DNA of 64,000 bases from Mantamonas sphyraenae. Taxonomy: Eukaryota; CRuMs; Mantamonadidae. Below, piece after piece: positions 51,001-61,782 of the stretch. The notes beneath the pieces are model-generated. The model searched no databases. It saw only the letters and a list, made by a program, of their open reading frames with translations, and was not told where the DNA came from. Position 1 is the first letter of the stretch; each line of letters begins with the position of its first letter. The stretch is from positions 1 through 64,000 of the forward strand of contig JAPMXV010000013.1 of assembly GCA_026936335.1 (NCBI GenBank), read 5' to 3'. The position numbers and the translations under genes are program-made.

Positions 51001-51819
51001 GAGCAGTCTGACGACAGGCTGTCCTATCTCAAGCGCATGGTCTCCGTCCCACAGCAGGCTGTGGCGAAAGGCAATCTGCGTGGCTTCCTGCCAAGCGCGA
51101 ATCCCCGAGCTGCGATGGCAGCTCTGCGACATGCAGGACCCATCATCAACGGAGACCCAGGTGCATACAAAGACAACTTGCAGGTGGTGAGACTGTTGGA
51201 CCAGGGTGAGCTTGTGATCGAGCGTGGCATGGTGAGGTACGCACTGGTGGAGCACATTCCCACGACCCCTCACCACACGCAGCGGCAAAAGTCGCACGCA
51301 GACAGCGCCAGTGGGAAAGGCACACGCCCTGTAGCTCGAGAGCGACGCAACCAGGAGACGAGACGCATTGTGCAGCGGAGTGGAGCGCAGCTGTGTTTGG
51401 ACGGAAGGAGGACATGGGGCAGCAAAGGACAGACGGCATCGCAATCGGTGATGGGCATGCACATGGTGCATGTGGCAAGTGACGAGTATGGCCAGTCACA
51501 ACGGTGCATCTATGGCGGGCATCAACAGCAGTTTGTGCCGTCCATGGGCAGTGTGGCATGGAAGGGCAGGTGGAAAGTTTGCACCGAGTGCCGGTTCCAC
51601 CTCGCCAACACGACATCGGACCGGACGCTGTGGTCTGCGCTTGGGTACATGATTCAGGATCAGAGAGGTGCAGTGGTGCATCGGGACCGGACCGGAATGC
51701 TGAACCAGCTGCACTGCACCCTGAGCGTTGCGATTTGCGGCAAGCTGGCGATGTGGTTTGATCGAGAGTGCAAATGGGATGGCTGGGAGGAGGAGTGGGA
51801 AACGTGGGCTTTTGGATAG
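47122..51819 (+). CDS. Large protein of unknown family with FEN/PIN-nuclease-like motif
   Basis: Three exons: 47122-47488, 47547-47818, ~48007-51819 (donors GCAG|GTGAGT and TTT|GTGAGT; acceptors CATTAG and CACACAG), 1,483 aa, frame intact throughout. Near residue 230-270, GGGEAEHLLQDCAGKGTV and IVVSSDIDVLTLFLD resemble the EAD...SxDxD metal-binding pair of FEN/XPG/asteroid-type PIN nucleases and of transposon-linked proteins with an SxDTDV motif. The preceding part (ATGCTRTSWEKEGRQEAQR, YVKRDRHMFGLL) may be the fold's N-terminal half. The other ~1,200 residues are mostly helical and match nothing I know; repeats include QQSQPQEDP (x2) and EPKKA (x4), and a CTEC pair near the end. I chose 47122 as the first ATG in frame. 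It may be the cargo or recombinase gene of an undescribed element. PIN-like assignment is tentative. Confidence 0.6.
47949..48004. repeat. (CA)n microsatellite immediately upstream of an acceptor
   Basis: About 27 CA/ACA units occupy the end of the second intron of the 1,483-aa gene and supply its CACACAG acceptor. The same intron carries a 14-bp direct repeat, gttacttttgcgcg, at ~47,865 and ~47,909. Confidence 0.85.
49608..49675 (+). repeat. 15-bp tandem repeat (gagccgaaaaaggca)
   Basis: Four near-perfect copies encode EPKKA repeats, with a fifth degenerate unit (EPN). They lie inside the 1,483-aa gene and form a probable charged linker. Confidence 0.9.
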
Positions 51820-52041
51820 GCAACATGGTGGCATTACTGAGTGCGCACACTATCCATTTGGCTAGCGCCAGCTCGATTTCACAGAGATCGCAGTTGGTTG
51901 AAACCGAATGTAGGACCGTGCAGAGTCGAGGGATTGCTGGTGGAGCTGCCGCGGCACGTTTTCATTTTCGTCTCCTCCCAAACACTGGGAGCAGAGCGTG
52001 TGTTTGTATGTTGTTCATGTCTCTGTGTGTTTGGTCCCACC
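51820..52041. other. Intergenic, right edge of the candidate element
   Basis: 222 bp between the large unknown gene and the centrin stop. I looked for an inverted copy of the left flank (46,475-46,540) and for a target-site duplication and saw none by eye. No gene signal. Confidence 0.4.
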
Positions 52042-53333
52042 TCAATACAGCGACGTCTTGCGCATGATGCGCAGGAACTCGTCCTCGCTGATCTCTCCGT
52101 CGCCGTCGCGGTCGGCCTCGTCGATCATCTCCTGCAGCTCCTCGTCGGTCAGGTTCTCACCGAGCTCCTTGGACACCCTGTGTGATGGAGATGCCGCAAC
52201 GAAAAACACACACGCGCACGAGTTAGCACACACTCACAGACACCACAGAGACACAAAAGCAAACCGCAACTCAAAACTCACCTCTTCAGGTTGCGGAAGG
52301 AGATCTTGCCCGTGTTGTCGTCGTCAAACAGACGGAAGGCCTTGAGGATTTCCTCACGCGAGTCCTTCTCGCTCATCTTGGAGGTCATCATCTCCAGAAA
52401 CTCGGAAAAGTCGATGGTTCCGTTGCCGTCCTTGTCGATGTCGGAAATCATCTTCTTGATCTCCTCCTTCTTCGGCTCAAAGCCCAGGGCGCGCATGGCC
52501 ACCTTCAGCTCCTTGGCGTCGATGGTGCCTGTACACACACGCGTGTGGTTGGTGTCACATCAACATGCCCTTTTGTGTCAGCGTGGCCACGTGCAGGCGC
52601 TCAAGAAGTGTGATGCCACAAGAGGGTCCATGTGGCGTACCCTTGCAAGGTACGCCCGGCGCCACGTGGGCCCTGTACACGCGCAGGTACAACCTCGCTG
52701 TCGCATAAAGGGGAGCTCATGCATGCTGCGCACACGTTGCATGCATGTGTCTTTCCGTTACATCCGTGTTCTGGTGTACAGAGGCGGAGAAACGCAGACA
52801 AATTGCGCGCGCGCCACATTGCCCGCAGTTGACAAAATGGCCTCGTGCACGCTCAGCACATGCACTCAGTGTGGCACAGTGTGTCCATGCATGCAAACGT
52901 GGCTCTGTGTGACATGGCTTGCTCGCATGGGCTACCGTTGTGCCTGGATGCCTCTTGAGGCGTGTGCCAACGCCTGTGGCTGGCGGCAAAAAAGCGCTCG
53001 TCTCAACGGTTGGCCCGTTGACCAAAAGGCGCAAAAACTCACCCGATCCGTCGGTATCGAACAGCTCAAACGCCTCACGAATCTCCGAGCGTTGCTCCTC
53101 GGTCAGATCCGGCTTGTTCTTGCTCTTGCCTCCACGCGTGGAAGACCCCAGGCCGCTGCGCTTGAAACCCGACTGCGGATGGAAAAACGCGCGCCACCCT
53201 TGTGTCAGCCTCGTTGGTTTTCTGGCCACTGCTCCTCCTCGACACCCTCACTGCACCGACCACACACATCATCGTGTGCACCCTATCCATTCACTCATCC
53301 GTGCAGCCCCGCTGTTTTCCCGACACCTACCAT
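52042..53333 (-). CDS. Centrin
   Basis: Four exons: 53333-53331 (only the ATG), 53172-53043, 52528-52282, 52177-52042 (donors ATG|GTAGGT, TCGG|GTGAGT, AAGAG|GTGAGT; acceptors CCGCAG, GTACAG, CACACAG), 171 aa, the usual length. Four EF hands: [36 protein letters not shown] and [12 protein letters not shown]; hand 3 deviates at the acidic ligands, as is common in centrins. [12 protein letters not shown] and the C-terminal MRKTSLY ending separate centrin from calmodulin. The N-terminal tail is basic, Ser/Gly-rich ([16 protein letters not shown]). Centrins are basal-body and centriole proteins and also act in TREX-2 and XPC. Intron 2 is ~514 bp, the longest in the window. Confidence 0.95.
52625..52648. 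other. Hairpin-forming inverted repeat in a centrin intron
   Basis: Arms ggcgtacc and ggtacgcc separated by the 7-nt loop cttgcaa, in the long second centrin intron. A flanking GTGG/CCAC pair could lengthen the stem imperfectly. No coding potential; the role is unknown. Confidence 0.45.
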
Positions 53334-53410
53334 AGTGTGTGTGTGTGTGTGTTCGTGTGTTGGCGCCACCCGCGCTCTCCCAACGCAAAATCGACACGCC
53401 TCCTGGCATC

Positions 53411-55663
53411 ATGGAAGAGGAAGACGATCGCACCCTTCTCGAAAAGGCAGACGATGCGTTCTGGTGGCTGTTTGGTGTCTGTGTCGATCTCAGCACCCCG
53501 TTCCTGTGTACGTGCCCACCTCTCCCATCTCATCACACAGTCTTTGCCCATGCGATGCTCTCCCACCACCCCAGCCCTGCCCCCCTTTCTCGTGTGCCAC
53601 GTGCTGACCCCTCTCCCGCCACCCTTCTTGTTTGGCAACCGTTCATGGCTGGCTCCTGAAAACCACGCAGACGTCGCGGACATCGTCACCGATCTCATCG
53701 TCGTGCTTGAGTGGTATGAAAAGGGCTATTCCGACGTAAGTGATCCACGCAGGCAGGCCGTCAAACACACCCCCCCCCCCCCCCTCCCCCCCCCCCCACC
53801 CAATGCACATACGCACGTGCAGACAATGCCGCAGCAGAAGTGACCTCTGCGCGTCTGGGTAAAAGCCCTCTTCCCGCGAATTCGCTTGCGCGTGGCACTG
53901 ACTCTGAGTTGCGTGGCGCACACGTGCATGCACAGTGGTTTGACATTGGTCTCACCTTCTTCCTCCTGACGCCTGGTTTCTCGGCCTTGCTCGTGTTCTT
54001 CTTTACGCTCATGGAGGGGGCCGAGATGTACGATAGCTGGAAGTACGAAGCCAACTGGGGAGTACCTGCACCTGGCAGCAGCTGCTTCACGTATGCACCC
54101 AACTTGCCACGCATGGCCAAGCTAATTGTGGTCATCATTTCCTTCCCCGTGCTGCCTTTGTACATCTGGGTGGTGAACTACCTGGAGTTGGAGAACTGGC
54201 CCTTCAGTGGCGGCGAGGCCGAGACCGATGTGGTCAACAGCCAGGTGAGAGCCAATCTGCAGGCATTGGGCAAGGTGACAGGACAGAAGAAGAAGGTGAA
54301 GAAGAAGGATCTGTTCAAGTCGCTGATGAAGCGTGCCATCCGCGAGAGTGGCCTGTTTGTGGAGACGGTCTTTGAGAGCATCCCACAGTCCATCCTGCAG
54401 TTCTACGTCATGCTTCAGCTGCGCGAGTGGTCCACCGTCAGCGTGGTGAGTATCTTCATCAGTCTGCTCACCATCCTGACCAAGACGTACGTGCTGGGCA
54501 TCGACAAGTTTGACCGCTTCAAGGTCTTCTTGGGCATCGTGGCCATGTCCACCGACGTCATGTATATGTTCATTGTCTCCTTTGTGTTCTACCTGGACAC
54601 GTCTGGTGCCTACTTTTGGTGGTTCATGAGCCCCTACATCGCCCGCTTTGCCTGGAACCTCTTCAGCATGCTCATCTCCTTCGTGGCCGTCCTGGTCGTA
54701 TTTTGGATCGAACAGGAACGCAGGGGTGTGTGCACATGGAACGACATGTGCAAGGTCCCGTGCCGCCGGTGTGGGGACGATATTTTGGACTGCTGCGACG
54801 ATGGCTGCGAAACCATGGCCAAGGCGTCCACCTACACGCTGAGCAACCTGTGCAAGTGTATCTTCTACCCCATCTTTGCGGCCATTGTGGCTGCGTGTTG
54901 GATCACCTTTGCAGCCATCTGCTTCCTGGGCGCGAATTGGTTTGATGCCTTCTTCTCCACCGAGCTCGCCACCGTGTTCTTCCGCTTTGTGTTCTTCCGC
55001 GACGACTCGCGTCGCACCGAAGTGGAAATCCTCAGTTCAGTCAACCTGAACAACTCGAAGCCACGCCACATCGGTGCGTTCCAAGCAAAGGTCACCACGG
55101 GTGTGTACAGCGCGTTCAAGAACGCCAATCCGCGTGTGGAGCCGCTGGGTACAATCAAAGCGGCCCTCAAGGACATTTTCAATGTGCGACCGCAAGATCA
55201 CCAGGGCTTGTACACGTTCACCATGGTGTTTGCCACCATCTGGTCGTTCCTGGGCGTGTTTCTTCGCTGTGCCTACCAGGGCATCTTTCTGGTCATGTTT
55301 GTGGTGTTGTACGATTCCACGTACGGCACCGAGGTGGGCATCAACCCTGTGCTGGACAGCCTGCCGCCGGGGGCAGTCTTTGTGAAGGATGCGTTTGGGT
55401 ACGGCACCCTGGTGCTGTTTGCCTCCTACTGGTGGGCGTTGTACATGACCATTAAGCGCACCAACAAGATGGTGGATGCAAACAACCTGCAGCTGGATCT
55501 GGTGCAGAAGCTCAAGACGCGTCGCTCCAACCACCAGACCTACGTCGACTTGGACCCTGCCTTCCAACGCACACGCCAAGCATTGCCAGACACCAATACG
55601 TCGGCCCATTACGTGCACACCAACGATCTGTACAACTATGGCGAAAACTTCTACTTCTACTGA
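53411..55663 (+). CDS. XK-related (XKR) multi-pass membrane protein
   Basis: Three exons: 53411-53507, 53671-53735, 53936-55663 (donors CTGT|GTACGT and CGAC|GTAAGT; acceptors CACGCAG and GCACAG), 629 aa. VADIVTDLIVVLEWYEKGYSDWF is the XKR first-helix signature, interrupted by the second splice at SD|WF. FVETVFESIPQSILQFYVML is the conserved E..PQ..LQ.Y motif. About ten hydrophobic segments follow. A Cys-rich loop (CKVPCRRCGDDILDCCDDGC) is unusual for the family. Metazoan XKR proteins include caspase-activated phospholipid scramblases; I see no clear caspase site, so scrambling is only inferred. The second intron holds a long C-tract (53,770-53,797). Divergent from centrin, with start codons 77 bp apart. 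Confidence 0.85.
53769..53799 (+). repeat. Poly-C tract in XKR intron 2
   Basis: About 26 cytosines interrupted by a single t, then cacccaatg. It lies in the intron upstream of the third exon and could act as polypyrimidine tract or form a G-quadruplex on the other strand. Length calls here are prone to sequencing error. Confidence 0.85.
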
Positions 55664-55790
55664 CGCAGCTGCGCACGCACAAACAATCAAATCCAATCTC
55701 CCCATCCTCCGCCTGCAACTCCCTCCCTCCACGTCCTTCCTTGCCCAAGGATCACCCATCCCATCCCATCACACATCACACCAGGCGGCC

Positions 55791-57104
55791 ATGGAGTTTG
55801 CACAGTGTTCGAATTGGTATGTGTCAAACAAAACCGCCATGCAGGTGTTTGACAAGAACCGTTTCACGGCTCGAATTCTCCAAACCTGACACCCCCCCCC
55901 CACACACACACACACGCATGCTTGGCACACCCAACAACCCTCCAGCGGACGCAATGTGCCCAAGGCCAACCTGTTGACACACGAACCGTTCTGTGTGCGC
56001 AACCTGAAGCTGTGCACACACTGCGGATATAATGTGCCACAGGCCGAGTTTGATGCACACTACGAAACCTGCGTCAGCGGCAAGCTGGAGGCAGCACAGG
56101 AGGGCACCGAGGACGACATGTCGTCTGAAGACCAGAAGGGCGACCAAGCAGGCGCAGCCGAGAACTCCATCGACGACACACCAGCCAGGGTACAGACGGC
56201 AGACATGAGTGTTGGCACGGACGGATCGTTGATCTTTGCGCGCGCCGCACGCGATTTGGCGCTGGAGGAGAGCACAGAGGGCACACAGACAGCGAGTGTG
56301 GGCACGTCGACTTCGCCGTCGCCACGTCCACCCAGTGGCGCCTCTACGGGTTCTGGCAAGTCACGCAGACGAGGCACAGGGCCCACTCCGTCGCCGCCGC
56401 CTGTGGGCAACAGCAACAGCGCAGGCAGCCAAACGGGCTCTGCAGGGGCAGCGCCGCCGCGACGCAGGCCAACACGTCCCAGCGGAGGGTCGGGCACAAC
56501 AACAAACACCGACACAGACGCAAACGGTAAACAGTACAACACACGCGTGGCAGCGTCCAAGACGCGGCGGAAACGAGGGGGTCAGCACAAGCCACCCACC
56601 ACGCCCCCTGTGGTCCACACCACAGCCTTGGTTGACGGAGACGAGGAGGAAGAGGAGTTGGCACGTGCCATGAGCGAGTCACTGTCGCTGTCTCTGTCCG
56701 AGGGCAGCCAGGGGGCGGTGTACGCTCGGCTGGCACAGAACAGCGCCCAGTTGGACACGGACACACACGCTGCTGCTTCCCACTCACCCTCGTCCTCGTA
56801 CGACGACGATGAGGATGAGGACGACGAGGATGGCAATGACGACGACGACGACGACGGTGACGACGACGACGATGCAGTCGGCAAGGGGCCGCTGCGTCCG
56901 TTGGTGCGCAACGCCCTCAATGCACACACCCCACTCCAGGCCAAACAGCCCAACAGCAGACACACACGGCCCTACCGTCCTTCCGGTGCCGCCACCTCTG
57001 GCTCCACAAATGTGCGTGCACGTCCCCCGTCCCGTGATCTCGTCCACGAGGAGTACTTGGGCTTCGAACAGGGTTTCCGCGTTCGTCGCTTTGACGACGA
57101 GTGA
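55791..57104 (+). CDS. TRAFD1/XAF1-type zinc-finger protein with a UIM
   Basis: Two exons, 55791-55816 (26 bp) and 55946-57104 (donor AATTG|GTATGT, acceptor CCTCCAG), 394 aa. The splice rebuilds a C-x2-C-x-R-x-VP zinc finger: CSNC|GRNVPKANLLTHEPFC, followed by CTHCGYNVPQAEFDAHYETC. This pair of C2HC fingers resembles those of TRAFD1/FLN29 and XAF1. The middle is low-complexity with basic patches. EEEELARAMSESLSLS (~residues 242-257) fits the ubiquitin-interacting motif (acidic start, A-x3-S). A polyAsp stretch comes from GAC repeats. The C-terminus EEYLGFEQGFRVRRFDDE looks like a short conserved tail. Possibly a ubiquitin-reading regulator. Confidence 0.75.
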
Positions 57105-57124
57105 ACACACACACACACACACAC
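57105..57124. repeat. Short (CA)n run after the stop codon
   Basis: Nine to ten CA units start directly after the stop of the zinc-finger/UIM gene, in the 128-bp convergent gap before the eIF4G stop. Confidence 0.85.
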
Positions 57125-57232
57125 AAGAGACACAATGTAAAGGGCAGTTTCCACCAGTTCCATTTGTGGGCAGGGCATTTTCCCACCACCTTCGCTGCGC
57201 TCGCTCTCTCTTGTCATCATCGTCATCATCCC

Positions 57233-60200
57233 TCAAGCATCGGCATGAACAAACTCAAGAAACTCTTCGATCTCCTTGAGTGTGTGCTGCTTGCCTCCGG
57301 GTTCTTCGCGCGAGTCGTTGACCCAGGCGTCGATGGCGTCGACCTCGTAGATCAGCTCGGCCTCGTAGAGGTTGGTAAACATGCGGTTGGCCCATCCCTT
57401 GGGGTAGGCACGCTTGTTGGCAATGGCTTGCACGCCGTAGCATGCTCCCACCTGCTTCTGCAGCTGGTCGTCGCCGTCGCCCAGGAATCGCTTCAGCAGA
57501 CGCGCATACTCGTTCGTCCACTTCTTCTCGTTTTCCTTCACCTCGGGCTTGGGCTCCTTCATCGCCGCAAACACAGACTTGGGCAGGCACTCGATGGCCA
57601 GAAAGTCCACAAACACACTCGTGAGCTGTTCGGCAAACTCCACCGAGGACCATTCCTCCTCGTCCAGCGTGTTCTGGATCCACTGGATCAGCTCGTCGTT
57701 CGACTCGTGCGCCTCCAGCTTGGCCAGCAACTCCTTGGACACGTCCACCTCGTCCTCCTCCTCCTCCCCCGTGTTGGCGGCCATCATCTCCTCGTCCCAT
57801 GCGTTCTGCACGTACGACAGCTCGTTGTTCGTCAGCAACGAGTCCAGTTCGCCTGTGCCCCGGTCCATGATCGGCATAAACTCCTCCAGGTCCGTCACAT
57901 CCTTCATGCCCAGCTCACGGATAAACTTGCACGCAGCCGCCTGGTTGCGAGCGTCTTCGATCGACATGGTGATCTGCACAATCATCTTGATGGCCAGGCC
58001 ACCCTCGACCACGTCTGTGACTGCCTCGGCCACAAAGCTTGCCGGCAGCGCACCGGCCATGATACACTCGGCCATGAGCTTGGCCAGCGAGCGCCACGCG
58101 TTGGGCGCATCCACCATAATCTCTTCCAGCGAGTCCATCACCGCCTCAAAGCCCTTGCGGAACACGGACGGTTCGATGTCCTTCTCCTTGCGCATGGCCA
58201 CCAGCAGGCGACCCACAAGCATCACATCCTTGGCCTTGCCCTCCAACGCCTGGTTGATCATCGTCTCCACCGTCACGTGCAGCAGATCCGGCGCCTCCAG
58301 CTCGTCGATGCACAACAGTGCCTCCTTGATGTCTTCGATGTTCAGATACTCCGACAGCAGGTTGCCACTCTTGCGCTTGACCTCCTCCACACGCTCCTCC
58401 TCCGATCCCTGCTGGCCCTTGTTGTCCTCCTCTCCACTTCCCTCCTCCTCGCTCTCGTGCTCCTCCTCGCTTCCCTCGCTGTTTTCCAGCTCCACACGCT
58501 TGCCACGACGGCCACCCTTGCCGTACGTGCGCTTGCCTCCCGGGCCCATTCCCCCGTGGTCCCGGCCCCCACCGTGGCCCCACTGCTTTCCGCCGCCGCC
58601 GCCTCCGCCTCCGCGGTTCCCGCTGCTGCGTCGGTCTTCCTTGCGTCCCCCCTTGCGCGGGCGTCCGCCGCTGCCTCCGGGTCCACCACGTCGGCCAAAC
58701 CGTCCGCCTGTGCTTGCGCGTGCCAGCTCCGCCAACTCCTTGCGTTTGGCTTCGGCCGCCTCGCGGTGCACCTCGGCAATGGTTTTGGGTGCGTTGTCGT
58801 TGCGACGGGGCACCCACTTGTTGCGACGCAGGTCCACCACGTCCTCCAGCATGAAGCGCACACGCGAGGGCAGTCGCTTGTCCTTGGACAGAGCCACCAC
58901 CTTGGCAAAGTACTGGTTCATCGGCGTCTGGTGCTCCTGGATGTCCATGCTCTTGCCAATCGTCGTCAGCAGCTTGGCCAGACACTCCAGATCCGCCTCG
59001 TCCGGCACATCGTTGCTGTCCGGCGATCCCAGCAGCTTCTGCACACACTCGTGCATGATGTTGCTCGTCAGCATCTCCAGTTTGAACAGTTCGCCAATGA
59101 AGCGGATGTTGCCCAGCATCTGGCGCTTGACCTTGGTCCGTGCCAGCTCCTGGTCCTCCTCGTTCATCTCTGCGTACCCTTCAATGTCCTCCACGTCCTC
59201 GCGCTGCTCAAACGCCTGCTGGCAACGCATCAGCAGCAGTCGCTTGAACGTAACCTGTCGCGTGGCCTCCGGATCCTCCTCGGTGGGTTCCTCCACCTCA
59301 AATGCAGGGATGTCGATGCGCAGGCGTGCACACAGCTCCGCATACAGCGGGCCCCACGTCGGCTCGTCCAGAGCCTTGATGAAAATCTCCGCAATGACAC
59401 CCTCCAGTGTGGCCGCGTCCTCGATGCCCACGTCTCGGATCTGTTCGTACAGGGCGTCGAAGCGTTCCCAGGTCAGCTTGTTCAACAGGCCCTTGGTCTT
59501 GCGCAGCACCAGTTGCAACTCCTCCTCTTCGTTCGTTGCCTTCTTGGGCGGTGCCTTCCACGCATTGTCGCTCTTGACCAGCGGCGCCACAGGCTCCAGA
59601 TTCTCGTGCCTGTTGCGTCGTCCTCCCTTGCGTCCCCCCTTGCGTCCCCCGTGGTGCTTGTAGTCGCCCTCGTGACGCCGTCCGCCACGTCGGTCTCCGC
59701 GCTCTCCACGGTCGTGTTCGTAGCGATCGTTGCGCTTGCCTCGGCCGTCGCGCATCTTGCCGTTGCGGTGGCCGCCGTGGCCGTCGTGGCGTCGTCCGCC
59801 ACGGTGCGGGTCGTTCGATGCCTGCTTGATGAACCCGATGTCCAGGCCTTCCGGCTTGTCTGTGCACAGGTCCTTGAAGCTCATGAGGAAGGTGCGGTCG
59901 TACTGCTTCTTGCCCTCCGGGTTGGCCGGCGAGAATTGGTCTTCGTTGTACGAAATCGTCGAGCCGTTGGCCAACTCCACCTGCAAGCCATCGGTCGACA
60001 CCGAATGCACCAGCGACGATCCCGATCCCACGCCCAGACGAAGCTGCGTCTTGCCCAGCGCCATCGCCGATGACGATTGTTGCATCTTTGTGTTGCTGTC
60101 TCCTGCAGCACTAGCTGCCGCAGCAGTCGCCGCCTGCTGTTTGTCGTCCCCTTCCAGACTGTTTGTCGACAGGCTCTTCACAGCCGCTGCAGCTGCCTGC

Positions 60201-61782
60201 TGCGCCGCCTTTTGCTTCCTCTCCTCCTCCTCACGCAGGCGATCCGCCTCATCTTCCGCCTCCTCGTTGTACTCCACATCGGTGCGTGCCTTGAACCCTT
60301 TGGTGGCCAGCGCCGTCGACGCCGCTCCCGACGCCGCCGCCGCCGCTGCGCTTGCGTTGTTTGCCTTGCTGGCCTCGGCCCCCTTGCGCTGGGCAGGCGG
60401 CACGTAGCCACCCTTGCTCTTGGCCATCAGCTTTGCAAACTCCTTCTCATCCGCCTCCTTCTGTTGTTTGGCGGCCTCCTCTTCTGCCTTGGCATCGGCG
60501 TTGGCATCGCTGTCGCCCGTTGTCGTCGTCATCGTCGTCGTCTCACCTGCTCCTGCTGCCTTGTTGTCGTCCTGATCCTTGTCCGAGGTGGACGACGACG
60601 TGCTGCCGCCCTTTGGCTTGGCACTGTCATCGTCTGCCTTGCCTGCAGGCTCCACTGTGGGTGCGTTCTTTGCGTCGTTCGCCTCCGTGCTGTTCGTGCT
60701 CGTGCTCGTGCTGGCGCCGGGATCGGCAGGTGTCTGGGCCTTGGGCGAGTCGTTGGTGTGAATCACCTCCTTTGTGTCTGGGTTCGACAGTGTCACCTTC
60801 ACCGACTGTGCCTTTTCAATCGTGAACTTGGGTGTGTAGGCGCTGGCGTTGGGGTTGAACGCAGGGGACGTCATGCCTCCGCCGCCCATGTTCCCAAAGC
60901 CTCCCTGCCCTCCACCATTCGAGCCGCCGCCGTACCCATACATGGCACGCTGTCCTCCATAGCCCATATTGCCTCCTCCGTTGTACGTTGTGCTGGGGTT
61001 GCCATAGAAGCTGGACTGTCCGCCCGGCTGCTGCCCTTGCTGGTTGTTGTACCCCCTCCACGCTCCCGCCGTGCCCATGGTGCTGTTCCCATTGCCATGG
61101 TACCCCGACGTGGTCGTTGTCTGCTGCGTTTGTTGCGCCTGCATGCTTTTCTGCTGCGCCTCCAGCAACGGGGGAGCCGACTGCGTGCGAATGGGCTCTC
61201 CGCCTCCGCCTGGCTGGACCCCGCTGCTCGAAACGCTGCTCTGCATCGACGTTTTGCCACGCGGGTTCACTGTGCCATTGCACGCACACGTGTGTCCCAT
61301 CATCACACGTCATTCCCCGCCACGTGTGTGTCCCCATGTCCATTGTGTCCGTGTCAGTGGGCCGGTCCGGCGTCCCGCATGCGAAAAAAACCAGGCCCAG
61401 AAACTCTGCTGTGCAATTCGCTTCGGCGGCCCCACGTTGGCCGGGCAACAAAACACAGCCTGCACACGCACACACACACACACTTACCGCCCACATTCGA
61501 CTGCTGGTTGTATCGGTTCTGCGTGTTGCCACCCTGCGAACGGTTGCCACTGGCAAACGTGCGTTGGGTCGTTCCCACGCGCTGCGAGTTGCTGTTGTTC
61601 AGATTGTACGGCTTCGACCCGCCTCCGTTTCCGCCGCCGTTGCTGCTCCCTCGCTGCGTCTGCTGTCCTCCCGACGTGTTCTTTGTCTCCTCCTTCGTTG
61701 TGTCCTCCTCATTCTCCTGTGACTTGTCCTCTTTGCGCTCCTGCGCATTGATTTTCGGCCTTTGACTCCACACTCCCGACAT
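57233..61782 (-). CDS. Translation initiation factor eIF4G, full-length type
   Basis: Two exons, 61782-61488 and 61269-57233 (donor GGCG|GTAAGT, acceptor GGCACAG; 218-bp intron), 1,443 aa. N-terminal Gly/Asn/Gln-rich region, then an Ala/Glu/Lys-rich stretch. The eIF4E-binding motif YDRTFLM sits near residue 554 (canonical YxxxxL-phi). Arg/Gly/His-rich RNA-binding blocks follow. MIF4G domain at ~690-930 (LLNKLTWERFDALYEQI, FIKALDEPTWGPLYAEL, MLGNIRFIGELFKLEML). MA3 domain from ~1065 (LLSEYLNIEDIKEALLCI). W2/eIF5C-type domain at ~1240-1440 (LLAKLEAHESNDELIQWI, ending EIEEFLEFVHADA with aromatic/acidic boxes). It scaffolds eIF4E, eIF4A and eIF3. Having MA3 and W2 is the animal-like layout rather than the shorter yeast one. 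Confidence 0.95.

Noticed and set aside
46475..51900. Terminal inverted repeats bounding the candidate element
   Set aside because: By eye I compared ~100 bp on each side and found no convincing inverted match or target duplication; a short shared ggatagg in the same orientation is too short to count.
52042..53333. Calmodulin
   Set aside because: The basic N-terminal tail, 171-aa length, [12 protein letters not shown] and KTSLY ending are centrin features.
57101..61765. Several long plus-strand frames (up to 990 codons) opposite eIF4G
   Set aside because: Repeated Leu/Val/His or Ser/Arg composition without motifs; the minus strand encodes a complete eIF4G.
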